DNA of 64,000 bases from an archaeon (GTDB lineage Archaea > Thermoproteota > Nitrososphaeria > Nitrososphaerales > Gagatemarchaeaceae): contig JAJYMY010000002.1 of NCBI GenBank assembly GCA_021786575.1, forward strand, positions 124,001 through 188,000. The letters are read 5' to 3'. The number at the start of each line of letters is the position of its first letter. The first letter of the stretch is position 1. This document shows, one piece after another, positions 52,353 to 59,156 of the stretch. A program made the translations under genes and the position numbers. The notes below the pieces were generated by a model. That model worked only from the letters and a program-made list of their open reading frames with translations. It made no database searches and was not told the origin of the DNA.

Positions 52353-53018
52353 TTAGGAGTCCTCGCCCCTAATCACGCGTTCCAGCTTGTCAATACTCTC
52401 CTTGTCAACCAGACCTTGGTGTTTCTCTATTAGGTAGCGAACAACCCCCACCGCATCCCAGGATTGGTAAATTTGCCGGTTTCGAATAGCAGCTTGCACA
52501 ACCTGATTGATTTCAGCTTTTGTGAATGGCTCACCGCTTAGGAGGCGACCGGCCTTTAGCTTGGCGTCGAAGAAAGAACCGGAGTGAACAAAAGCCTCGA
52601 TGAGGTTCGCCTTTGCAATTATTCCGCGCGCGACTAGAAGTCCAATAAGTTCATCCATTGACTCCCTATAGGCGTCCGACCTCCATTTCAGCGCTTGGAA
52701 TTTGGCAATGAACCCGTATGGGTCAAGGTCAACCCTCACTGGGATAATCGTCTTGCCTAGAACTACTGCCATCCCCGTCTCTTGGTCTGTCCATTTCGAG
52801 TTTTTGAAGTCTTCAGTAAGAAGCGCGATGAAGGTATCACACTTCCGGAGGACTTCGATAATAGTAGATTGCCACTCTTCTGTTGGACTGATATCCTCGT
52901 GAGCTACGAAGGCGTTGACTTCGAACTCGGAAAGCTCTCTCTTGATGTCTCCAGCAAGTTCCTTTTGCTGATGTGCATGACTGATGAAGACTTTGAACGG
53001 AGATGCTCCGGAATTCAT
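52353..53018 (-). CDS. TIR-domain protein
   Basis: 221 residues. Residues 7-125 are a TIR domain: FKVFISHAHQQKELAGDIKR, FVAHEDISPTEEWQ, CDTFIALLTEDFKNSKW and TDQETGMAVVLGK. Glu80 in TDQE-GMA stands at the catalytic Glu of NAD-consuming TIR enzymes. The C-terminal 95 residues (helical, EAFVHSGSFFDAKLKAGRLL onward) are an unrecognised, possibly sensing, domain. Bacterial and archaeal TIR proteins often serve in anti-virus defence by NAD depletion. It is divergent from the HTH gene array, with a 108-bp shared intergenic region. Confidence 0.87.
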   Translation of the reverse strand: MNSGASPFKVFISHAHQQKELAGDIKRELSEFEVNAFVAHEDISPTEEWQSTIIEVLRKCDTFIALLTEDFKNSKWTDQETGMAVVLGKTIIPVRVDLDPYGFIAKFQALKWRSDAYRESMDELIGLLVARGIIAKANLIEAFVHSGSFFDAKLKAGRLLSGEPFTKAEINQVVQAAIRNRQIYQSWDAVGVVRYLIEKHQGLVDKESIDKLERVIRGEDS

Positions 53019-53126
53019 ACGAACCCGACAAAACCCGAAGGCGCGGTCTCATAACTATTCCTTTAGCCGAGAAGTCAGCCGAAACCTCTAAATCAGCACC
53101 GTGGCCGATGGAAATGCACCCAATAA

Positions 53127-53543
53127 TTGGAAGCGAAGACTTCCGACGCCGCGAGGATTCTAAGTGATGTCAGAGCTTATGTTCGTATTTCCGCCGCTCA
53201 AAGTCTGAGACCCGTAGCAAAGACAGTCATCGACACTTGGGAGAAGGCGGAGGTCTATTCAAAACTTGACGGGAAGACTCCTCAATCGAAAATCTCAGAG
53301 GTGTCTAAGGTTGCCCAGCAGACCATATCTGACTGGATGTCGTTGTTCGTGCAGTCGGGATTGGTAACCGAGCCCAACGAGTTCTACTCGTCTCACAGGG
53401 CACTGTTTTCGCTTCGGGAACTCGGAATCAACCAGGGCGCATTGAAACGTAAGAAGCCAGGGTCCGCTGGGCAACAGGAACTAGTAGGTCAGGAAACAGC
53501 CCAGCGCCAGGCAGCACCCGACCGAAATGAAGGGGCCACGTGA
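53127..53543 (+). CDS. Array gene 1: helical N-terminus plus winged helix
   Basis: 138 residues from the TTG at 53127. An N-terminal helix (ARILSDVRAYVRISAAQSLR) is followed by YSKLDGKTPQSKISEVSKVAQQ-type then TISDWMSLFVQSGLV helix-turn-helix and SSHRALFSLRELGIN wing. A TATA-like ctctaaatc lies about 30 bp upstream, making it the likely first gene of the run. C-terminal tail is Gln/Lys-rich. Confidence 0.7.
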   Translation: MEAKTSDAARILSDVRAYVRISAAQSLRPVAKTVIDTWEKAEVYSKLDGKTPQSKISEVSKVAQQTISDWMSLFVQSGLVTEPNEFYSSHRALFSLRELGINQGALKRKKPGSAGQQELVGQETAQRQAAPDRNEGAT

Positions 53544-53817
53544 GGTGAGCGCGACCGATTCGGCAAACATTTCGAAGAAGCTCGACACTCTAATTCGCTT
53601 GCAGGCTCTTGCACTTGTCCGAGGGGAACCCACTGAGCAGGCCAAGATAGCGCTGTTGGACTCCCTCGGCTTCATCCCTGGAGAAATCGCGAAGATGTTG
53701 GGAAAGTCTCCAGAGAACATCGGTGTCGTGATATCGAGACTGAAGAAGAAGAGCAAGGTTCCTGCGGACGAACCCCAGCAGGGGAACCAAGAACTGAAGA
53801 CTCTAGATGCCACCTGA
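53527..53817 (+). CDS. Array gene 2: sigma-region-4-like HTH
   Basis: 96 residues. ISKKLDTLIRLQALALVRG resembles the array helix. LLDSLGFIPGEIAKMLGKSP plus NIGVVISRLKKKSKV is an HTH of the region-4 type, closely matched by array gene 6 (SSVGFQPKQIADMLGKTPNH). Overlaps gene 1 by 17 nt. ATG 53527. Confidence 0.7.
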   Translation: MKGPREVSATDSANISKKLDTLIRLQALALVRGEPTEQAKIALLDSLGFIPGEIAKMLGKSPENIGVVISRLKKKSKVPADEPQQGNQELKTLDAT

Positions 53818-53837
53818 GAGAGCATTTCACGCCTCGT

Positions 53838-54145
53838 ATGGGCCAAACAGTTGCGACTCAAAAGATATATCGGATTGGCTCGAGCCCCAAGGGCGCCAAG
53901 TCGAACTGGGGAAACGGACTCCCCGACCAGCGCCTAGTCGACGCCTCCAAGACTAGTCCATTCCTCCGTTGTTCTCTCCTTGACAGCTCGAGCCGCATGC
54001 GGTGTCCTACTTGGGTGTCTTAAGGGTAGCGATACTCCTGGCCTGTGCCGAAGCCCGGAAGGAGGGGGAAAGCGGGCCCCCGCTAACGGATACTCGCCGT
54101 GGGCTGTGGCTCCTACCCCGCTAAGACCACTAGGGCCTGGCCCAT
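53838..54145 (+). ncRNA. Candidate structured non-coding RNA, family unknown
   Basis: About 308 nt without a credible reading frame and GC-richer than the flanking genes. The ends are perfectly complementary over 8 bp (atgggcca at 53838 with tggcccat at 54138). Inside it, gtctta (about 54017) pairs with taagac (about 54122), and gggtag just inside pairs with ctaccc, giving nested helices. Other hairpins are ctagtc/gactag around 53935-53957 and gcggg/cccgc near 54073. I saw no RNase P CR-I/CR-V, SRP or other known motif. The strand is inferred from the flanking genes. Confidence 0.5.
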
Positions 54146-54335
54146 CCTAGAAATCAATATCGATAATACACTTAATATTTATTAATAAGATGAATTTAGA
54201 GTGATACATATGAAAATGTGGGTAGCCACAAAGAGGGGACACTTCGGGCTTTGGTAATGCAATTCCATAATGCGATAGGGAATGGTAGTTACTGCAGGAC
54301 GAGGTGCCTTCTCTACAAATATCCTCAGCCTGTCG

Positions 54336-54344
54336 ATTTATATA
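54336..54344 (+). promoter_or_regulatory. TATA box of array genes 3 to 8
   Basis: atttatata lies 28-36 bp before the TTG at 54372. It indicates a second promoter for the array after the RNA. Confidence 0.6.
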
Positions 54345-54371
54345 ACACACTTCAGAAGGCGATACATCAAT

Positions 54372-54689
54372 TTGGAAACTGAAAGCAATCAGTTGGGGCT
54401 CATTGCAAAGAAGCTTGACATGCTTATCGCCATAACTCGGCTTGCATATCGGGAGAGCATTGACACGCTTGCCAAGCAAATCAGAAGTGACCCAATATCA
54501 GCAAGAATCCTAGAGTTTGCAAGTGAACCTATGGCTTACGGTTTGCTTTCGAAACAGGTCGCCGAAGCGACCGGGGCCGCAGAGATTACGGTAAAGCGGA
54601 AGATAGCAGACCTGAGAGACGCAGGGGTCTTGGCTGTGAGGAAGCAAGGGAGAGACGCAATCTATGAGAACGCAGGCCTATTGGAGTGA
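54372..54689 (+). CDS. Array gene 3: helical N-terminus plus winged helix
   Basis: 105 residues from the TTG at 54372, fixed by the TATA box. The shared helix is LGLIAKKLDMLIAITRLAYR. The winged helix is ARILEFASEPMAYGLLSKQV then AEITVKRKIADLRDAGVLAV. The frame is open to 54282, but that part overlaps the promoter. Confidence 0.75.
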   Translation: METESNQLGLIAKKLDMLIAITRLAYRESIDTLAKQIRSDPISARILEFASEPMAYGLLSKQVAEATGAAEITVKRKIADLRDAGVLAVRKQGRDAIYENAGLLE

Positions 54690-54704
54690 GGGAGTGCATC
54701 AGAC

Positions 54705-55088
54705 GTGAGCAACGAGAAGTCAGATGAACTTCTGGAGCTAGTTCGGGAGCTCGTCAAGTGGTCCAAATTCGCAGGGAAACAGGAACTAAAGAAAATCCTG
54801 GTCGAGAACCTTCAGAGGGAATCCGATAGGCTTGTCTACGAACACTCCGATGGCGAAAGAAGTAGCAGAGACATAGAGAAAACGACAGGTGTAGGACGTG
54901 CTTCTGTTCAGCGGGATTGGGATAAGTGGTTCAAACTGGGCATCGTAGAAGAGTCCAAGAAATACCAAGGCCGGATGAAGCACATTTGTTCGCTTGAGGA
55001 ATTGGGAATCGAACCTCCAAGCGTTCCGGCGCAAGTCAGCAGCTCTGAAACCACTTCGAATGAACCTCCTGAGGCGACTAGTCAGTGA
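54705..55088 (+). CDS. Array gene 4: helical N-terminus plus winged helix
   Basis: 127 residues, GTG start. ELLELVRELVKWSKFAGKQE then LVYEHSDGERSSRDIEKTTG and RASVQRDWDKWFKLGIVEES. Its layout and several positions match array gene 5 (KLIYHLSDGSRGSVDIAKAVG), showing recent duplication. Tail is Ser/Pro/Glu-rich. Ends in a 4-nt overlap with gene 5. Confidence 0.77.
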   Translation: MSNEKSDELLELVRELVKWSKFAGKQELKKILVENLQRESDRLVYEHSDGERSSRDIEKTTGVGRASVQRDWDKWFKLGIVEESKKYQGRMKHICSLEELGIEPPSVPAQVSSSETTSNEPPEATSQ

Positions 55089-55486
55089 CGAGTGAAGAAC
55101 CAGAGCAGACCCGGATTCTCAGGGAGATATTGAAATGGATTCGCTTCAGCTCAATGAAAGAAGTGAAGGCTGCACTCCAAGCGAACCTCGAAACACCACA
55201 GAAGAAACTCATCTATCATCTTAGCGACGGCTCAAGAGGGAGCGTCGACATAGCCAAGGCGGTCGGCGTTAGTGATTGGACTGTGAGGAATTACTGGAGG
55301 CTATGGTCAAAGGTCGGGCTCGTTGAACCCCTGAAGTCTGGCAGGGGAGATAGGTTCAGGCGGTCGTTCGACTTGGGGGATTTCGGGGTCGAAATTCCCA
55401 AGACGCGAGAGGTAACCGAACAGGACGTGAATAGCGACAATGTCCTCTTGGATACAAGCCCATCGGAGGGCATCACCAATGAGTGA
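55085..55486 (+). CDS. Array gene 5: helical N-terminus plus winged helix
   Basis: 133 residues, start overlapping the gene 4 stop. ILREILKWIRFSSMKEVKAAL then KLIYHLSDGSRGSVDIAKAV and DWTVRNYWRLWSKVGLVEPL. Nearest relative in the array is gene 4. Acidic, disordered C-terminal tail. Confidence 0.77.
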   Translation: MTSEEPEQTRILREILKWIRFSSMKEVKAALQANLETPQKKLIYHLSDGSRGSVDIAKAVGVSDWTVRNYWRLWSKVGLVEPLKSGRGDRFRRSFDLGDFGVEIPKTREVTEQDVNSDNVLLDTSPSEGITNE

Positions 55487-55871
55487 TGCTGATACCTTAC
55501 GGGAACTCAGGAAAATCTCGAAAATACTTCTCCTCGTAAACGCTCAATTGGTTGAGAAGGAAATAGGGAGAATCGCATCAACCAATGACAGAAAGAAGAT
55601 GTGGGTGCTGATTGACGGCAAACGGTCTTCAAAAGACATCGCGGATTTGGTCGGCGTCACGCCTAGGGGTGTCAATATTTTCCTGAGGGAAGCAAGATTA
55701 GCTGGGTTCATCGACTATGTCGAAGAGCATCCAATGAAAATCCTGGATTATGTCCCCGCCGCTTGGATTGCACTAGTTCCTAGTGAGGAGGAAGCCGGAA
55801 AGGGTGAGCAAGGTATTGTTGCTGGCGAGACCTTGGATATGGCACCCTCTAAACAGGAGAATGTATCCTAA
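55479..55871 (+). CDS. Array gene 6: helical N-terminus plus HTH
   Basis: 130 residues from the ATG at 55479, which overlaps the gene 5 stop. LRELRKISKILLLVNAQLVE is the array helix; MWVLIDGKRSSKDIADLVGV then RGVNIFLREARLAGFIDYV is the HTH and reads like genes 4 and 5. Ends in a TAATG overlap with gene 7. Confidence 0.76.
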   Translation: MSDADTLRELRKISKILLLVNAQLVEKEIGRIASTNDRKKMWVLIDGKRSSKDIADLVGVTPRGVNIFLREARLAGFIDYVEEHPMKILDYVPAAWIALVPSEEEAGKGEQGIVAGETLDMAPSKQENVS

Positions 55872-56134
55872 TGGATGAAAATCAGTTTGTGGTGATAAAT
55901 GCGAAGCTCGACTCCATAATGAAGTTGCTCGCGCTAAACGCAGTTCAGGGCAAGCAGCTCAGGGAGCAGGTGGGGTTACTCTCCTCGGTGGGATTCCAAC
56001 CGAAGCAAATTGCGGACATGCTCGGGAAGACCCCGAACCATATCAGTGTAATCCTGCATGACATTAGGAAGAAACAGCAAGTCGGAAGTGGGGCACCTGA
56101 ACCAACAGCTGTTCCTGAAGGCGAGGTCACTTAA
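55871..56134 (+). CDS. Array gene 7: sigma-region-4-like HTH
   Basis: 87 residues. VVINAKLDSIMKLLALNAVQ is the array helix. LLSSVGFQPKQIADMLGKTP then HISVILHDIRKKQQVG is an HTH nearly identical in pattern to array gene 2, so the array contains two HTH subtypes. Confidence 0.76.
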   Translation: MDENQFVVINAKLDSIMKLLALNAVQGKQLREQVGLLSSVGFQPKQIADMLGKTPNHISVILHDIRKKQQVGSGAPEPTAVPEGEVT

Positions 56135-56149
56135 TGGGCTCTGCGTCGA

Positions 56150-56467
56150 TTGCAGTCGTTGGAGCGTGAAAACACGAGCGAAGATTCGCTGGCCGACATC
56201 AAGAATCTGGTCGACGATATCAAAGCGCTGTTGTTCCTCACCAATCAAGACAGACTTGAGGAGGTTAAGAAACGCCTGCTGAAACCTGGGACCGTCGAAA
56301 CCCAAGTATACCAGTTATGCGAAGAGAGGAAAACAACCCAGGATATAGCTGCGGCAATCCAGAAAACTGTTGAATACGCGGGGGCAGTCATTAGCACGTT
56401 GAGGAGGAAGGGGCTCATTCGAACTATCGAAGTGGATGGCAAGAAGTTTCACGAGCAGAGGTTTTAG
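56150..56467 (+). CDS. Array gene 8: helical N-terminus plus winged helix
   Basis: 105 residues, TTG at 56150 (a second TTG at 56159 is possible). LADIKNLVDDIKALLFLTNQ is the array helix; TQVYQLCEERKTTQDIAAAI then AGAVISTLRRKGLIRTIEVD is the winged helix. Confidence 0.74.
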   Translation: MQSLERENTSEDSLADIKNLVDDIKALLFLTNQDRLEEVKKRLLKPGTVETQVYQLCEERKTTQDIAAAIQKTVEYAGAVISTLRRKGLIRTIEVDGKKFHEQRF

Positions 56468-56470
56468 GTT

Positions 56471-56935
56471 TTGTCTCAAGGGAGCAACGACAGCAGTAAC
56501 TCAAAGGTCACAGACGACATCAGGGATATCAGGGACAACATAGAACGAATCAAGGCCGATACTCACGCCATCAATCGCATCATGACGCTTTCAAGCAGCG
56601 ACCTCATTAAGAAAGAACTGGTGGCAGTTGTGGGAGGTTCTACTTACAGGGCGGCCATTCTTCATCTCACGGCAGAGCCGGTAACAGCAACTACTCTTGC
56701 GGAGAATCTAGGAATCGACCAACGAAATCTGTCTCGGTTTCTTGAACCGCTGCGAGAAAAAGGATACATCTCCATGTCGAGAGCTGGAACGCAACGGCTT
56801 TACAAGAGAGTTGAGCTTGTTGACCTACTTGGATTTGAAACGATTCCTGAGATTGCACGGCTCATAAGCGAATGGGAGTCCCGGCGAAACAAACCACCCG
56901 AGAACCGCAGCGGTGAAACTCCGATATCGCAATAG
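56471..56935 (+). CDS. Array gene 9: helical N-terminus plus winged helix
   Basis: 154 residues, TTG at 56471. IRDNIERIKADTHAINRIMT is the array helix; YRAAILHLTAEPVTATTLAE then RNLSRFLEPLREKGYISMSR is a winged helix resembling array gene 3. Last regulator of the run before the membrane protein gene. Confidence 0.74.
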   Translation: MSQGSNDSSNSKVTDDIRDIRDNIERIKADTHAINRIMTLSSSDLIKKELVAVVGGSTYRAAILHLTAEPVTATTLAENLGIDQRNLSRFLEPLREKGYISMSRAGTQRLYKRVELVDLLGFETIPEIARLISEWESRRNKPPENRSGETPISQ

Positions 56936-56956
56936 GCCGAGGAATGTAGAATCGCA

Positions 56957-57784
56957 ATGTCCCTGGTTGACGTTGGCTGGGTCTATACTCTGATTCAAAG
57001 TGCAGCGACATTCGTGGCCATTGTCGGCGCTTTCTTCACCACCAAGGTTCTTACCATCTCTTCTGAAGCGAGGTCAACCAGAAATAGAATCAAATCTGTA
57101 ACCGATGAATTGCAGCTGGCTCAAAAGAACGCAGAGGGTCTGCAGGCTAAGATTGACGAATACTTGGCAAAATGGGCGGGTGAAGACGTAGAGGACTTTC
57201 TTGGAAGGAGGCTTGTTGATGTTCCAGCCGGGTCCCAACCACCATCGATGGACCAAATCAGAGATGACTATCAGAAGGAGGAGGGCAACCTGAACGCGTT
57301 TGAAGATGAAAGGCTCAAGTCTAGTTACGCAGGGTTTGTGGAGAGGTGGAGTCAGGAGGCGCGCTCAGCTGCAACTTCACCATTGGCAAGGGCGGCCGCT
57401 TCGGCTCTTGGATTCGCTCAAGTATCGAATCGTCCTTTCTTAAGGAAACCTGAAGTCGACGCCCTCAATGAACTTGTCGCAGAGCGCAAACCGCTATTGG
57501 CCAAAATCGAACTCGATACAATCAGAAAGAACGAACTGGAGAACCAGGTCAAGGCCCTCGCATATCCGCGATACACCGTCTTGGGCTTCTCAGTCTTGGT
57601 CTACTTTGGAGCTGTTGGGGTTGTCTTGCCACTGCTCGCCCTGACGGCATTGGATTCTCTGACTCCACTTGTCGTTGACACGTTCCTCCTCCTGTTCGTT
57701 TCAGGCTTTGCAGCGGTTGTCGTCTACCTCATGTTGGAAGTTGTATCGGCTACCAGAGCGAAAAGTGAAGCGCCTTCAACCTAG
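56957..57784 (+). CDS. Coiled-coil membrane protein following the HTH array
   Basis: 275 residues. One N-terminal membrane segment (IQSAATFVAIVGAFFTTKVL), a long cytoplasmic or external coiled-coil part (RIKSVTDELQLAQKNAEGLQ, KPLLAKIELDTIRKNELENQ), and two C-terminal helices (FSVLVYFGAVGVVLPLLAL, VVDTFLLLFVSGFAAVVVYL). Not recognised. Its ATG is 21 nt after array gene 9, so it is probably co-transcribed with the array and could be its effector or membrane partner. Confidence 0.75.
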   Translation: MSLVDVGWVYTLIQSAATFVAIVGAFFTTKVLTISSEARSTRNRIKSVTDELQLAQKNAEGLQAKIDEYLAKWAGEDVEDFLGRRLVDVPAGSQPPSMDQIRDDYQKEEGNLNAFEDERLKSSYAGFVERWSQEARSAATSPLARAAASALGFAQVSNRPFLRKPEVDALNELVAERKPLLAKIELDTIRKNELENQVKALAYPRYTVLGFSVLVYFGAVGVVLPLLALTALDSLTPLVVDTFLLLFVSGFAAVVVYLMLEVVSATRAKSEAPST

Positions 57785-57802
57785 TGGGTCTCGATTTCTC
57801 AT

Positions 57803-58547
57803 TCAGGTCGGCTCCTTGGCTGCCATGGACTGAAGACGTCTCGGCATTCCGTGGAATCTTTCCCCGTCTAGGACGTCACCGCCAGCGTTGTCACCGCCCT
57901 TGCCACCCATCTGCTTAAGGAAGAAAGAGACCCCGTCACGCTCGCTTATTCGCCTGATGTTCTGAGCCCATTCCGGTCTCATTGGTCTTGGATGGCTTCG
58001 GTCTGACTCGCCGCCAACGATGGCCCAATGGATGCCTTTCAAATCAAACTCTCCAAGGTCTTCAATCAAAGGCTCGAACGAGACGAACCTCACCTTGGCG
58101 TCTATCTGCCTCAACTGGTCCAGCCGCCAGAGCCGCCTTCTTTCACCTATCGAGCATCCTACCCACACGTTCCTGGGAGGCTTTCCCCAGTGGTCTCGAT
58201 AGAACACCATGGCCCTTCCAATCCTCTTGGTCAGCAACTGGAATTCCCTTTCAGGATGCCTCTCGAAGAACCGGTGCCATTCCGCAATCAGCTCGAGCGG
58301 GTAGAACTCACCAAATGTGTCGGTCATATCGTTCACGAAAATCAGCTTCTTCTCAGGAGGCCAGGAGTCCAGCTCCTTCTCCCGCTTGGCTATGTCGAAC
58401 AGCCTCACCTTGGTCGGGTCGATGCCCCAGGTCTTGCTCAGCCTGAACATGTAGCAATTCTGACAGGCGGAGTCTACCTTCCTACAACCCCAACCGAAGT
58501 TCAGGGTCGCATCAGTCCAGGCTATCGAGGTATCCTTCCCCGAGATT
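57803..58547 (-). CDS. DUF5131 (phage Gp37/Gp68) family protein, no standard start codon
   Basis: About 248 residues. The N-terminal motif is IAWTDATLNFGWGC then C-x2-C (SACQNCY), giving C-x6-C-x2-C as in the family and suggesting an iron-sulfur or radical-SAM-like site. Later LIFVNDMTDTFGEFYPLE, FQLLTKRIGRA, NVWVGCSIGE, VRFVSFEPLIEDLG and WAIVGGESDRSHPRPM match closely. The first usual codon (ATG 58450) would remove the Cys motif. Upstream only an ATC at 58545-58547 stands at the expected first residue, as in queC. Family is common on phages and plasmids; function unknown. Confidence 0.85.
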
Positions 58548-58771
58548 TTCCGCCTCGGATATGGTAATGGAAAGTTTTGGATTTAGGTTTGAGACGGTTC
58601 GACAGCGACTTTACGACCTATGAGATGGCGGAAGATGCCTAGCTCGAACGCGTCTGACGTGTCGTCAGGGGTGAAAGGTGTCCACAAATTTATTACCGAA
58701 TTTCGCGCTCTGTGTATTCGTATCCGAATTGGAATTGAAAGGTTATAGAATCGGATTGGAGGCGGAGGCTC

Positions 58772-58917
58772 GGGCCCGTAGCCTAGACTCCGCTGAGGGG
58801 AAGCACATGGATAGGGATATCCATGGTTGCCCCAAACACGGATTAAGGCGTCAGCCTTCGGAGCTGAAGAGGGTGTGCCCTCAGTTACCATGGGTTCGAA
58901 TCCCACCGGGCCCGCCA
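58772..58917 (+). tRNA. tRNA-Arg (TCG) with D-loop intron and variable-region insertion; right attachment site
   Basis: Acceptor GGGCCCG pairs with CGGGCCC, and GCCA is encoded at the end. The D-arm is gcct...aggc, the anticodon arm tcagc-ctTCGga-gctga reads TCG (Arg), and the T-loop is ttcgaat. Positions 58787-58836 (about 50 nt) interrupt the D-loop and contain a 7-bp hairpin (atggata/tatccat). About 17 nt more than usual lie between anticodon and T-stems (hairpin gaggg-tgtg-ccctc). The first 15 nt duplicate the left attachment site. Confidence 0.9.
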
Positions 58918-59156
58918 TAGAACAGCGCAGAACGGACTCTGATTGAAAAACCATCTATCACACATCGTCGTTCGTCCCATCGGTTTTCCTACAACGGTGG
59001 CACGCAGTTCGCCACTGTCGTGGGTTCTCCCCTGATGGGACACGGGCTGAGGTCATATTCTCTGGCATGCTGGCCGAATGCAACATAGATTGGACATCCT
59101 TGGTCCCCTCTCACCTGAATGCCGCTTCTGGCACGGACAGTTTGCAACACACTAGG

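Larger units (their letters stand above)
41874..58786. mobile_element. Integrated element at tRNA-Arg, about 17 kb
   Basis: Bounded on the left by a 23-nt copy of the tRNA-Arg 5' end next to a tyrosine recombinase gene, and on the right by the complete tRNA-Arg gene. Contents are typical of an integrative plasmid: integrase, RHH and ParB-like proteins, many small regulators, membrane and secreted proteins, a TIR protein and a DUF5131 protein. No replication initiator was recognised. Several genes have strong Shine-Dalgarno sequences. Repeats near 47.4-47.6 kb could be a partition site or origin. Confidence 0.87.

Noticed and set aside
53838-54145. Group I intron, RNase P RNA or SRP RNA
   Set aside because: Some words recall group I or SRP motifs, but the conserved core elements are not in the right order, so only an unknown structured RNA is claimed.
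58583-58954. Minus-strand protein of about 120 residues
   Set aside because: Antisense shadow of tRNA-Arg and its flank.
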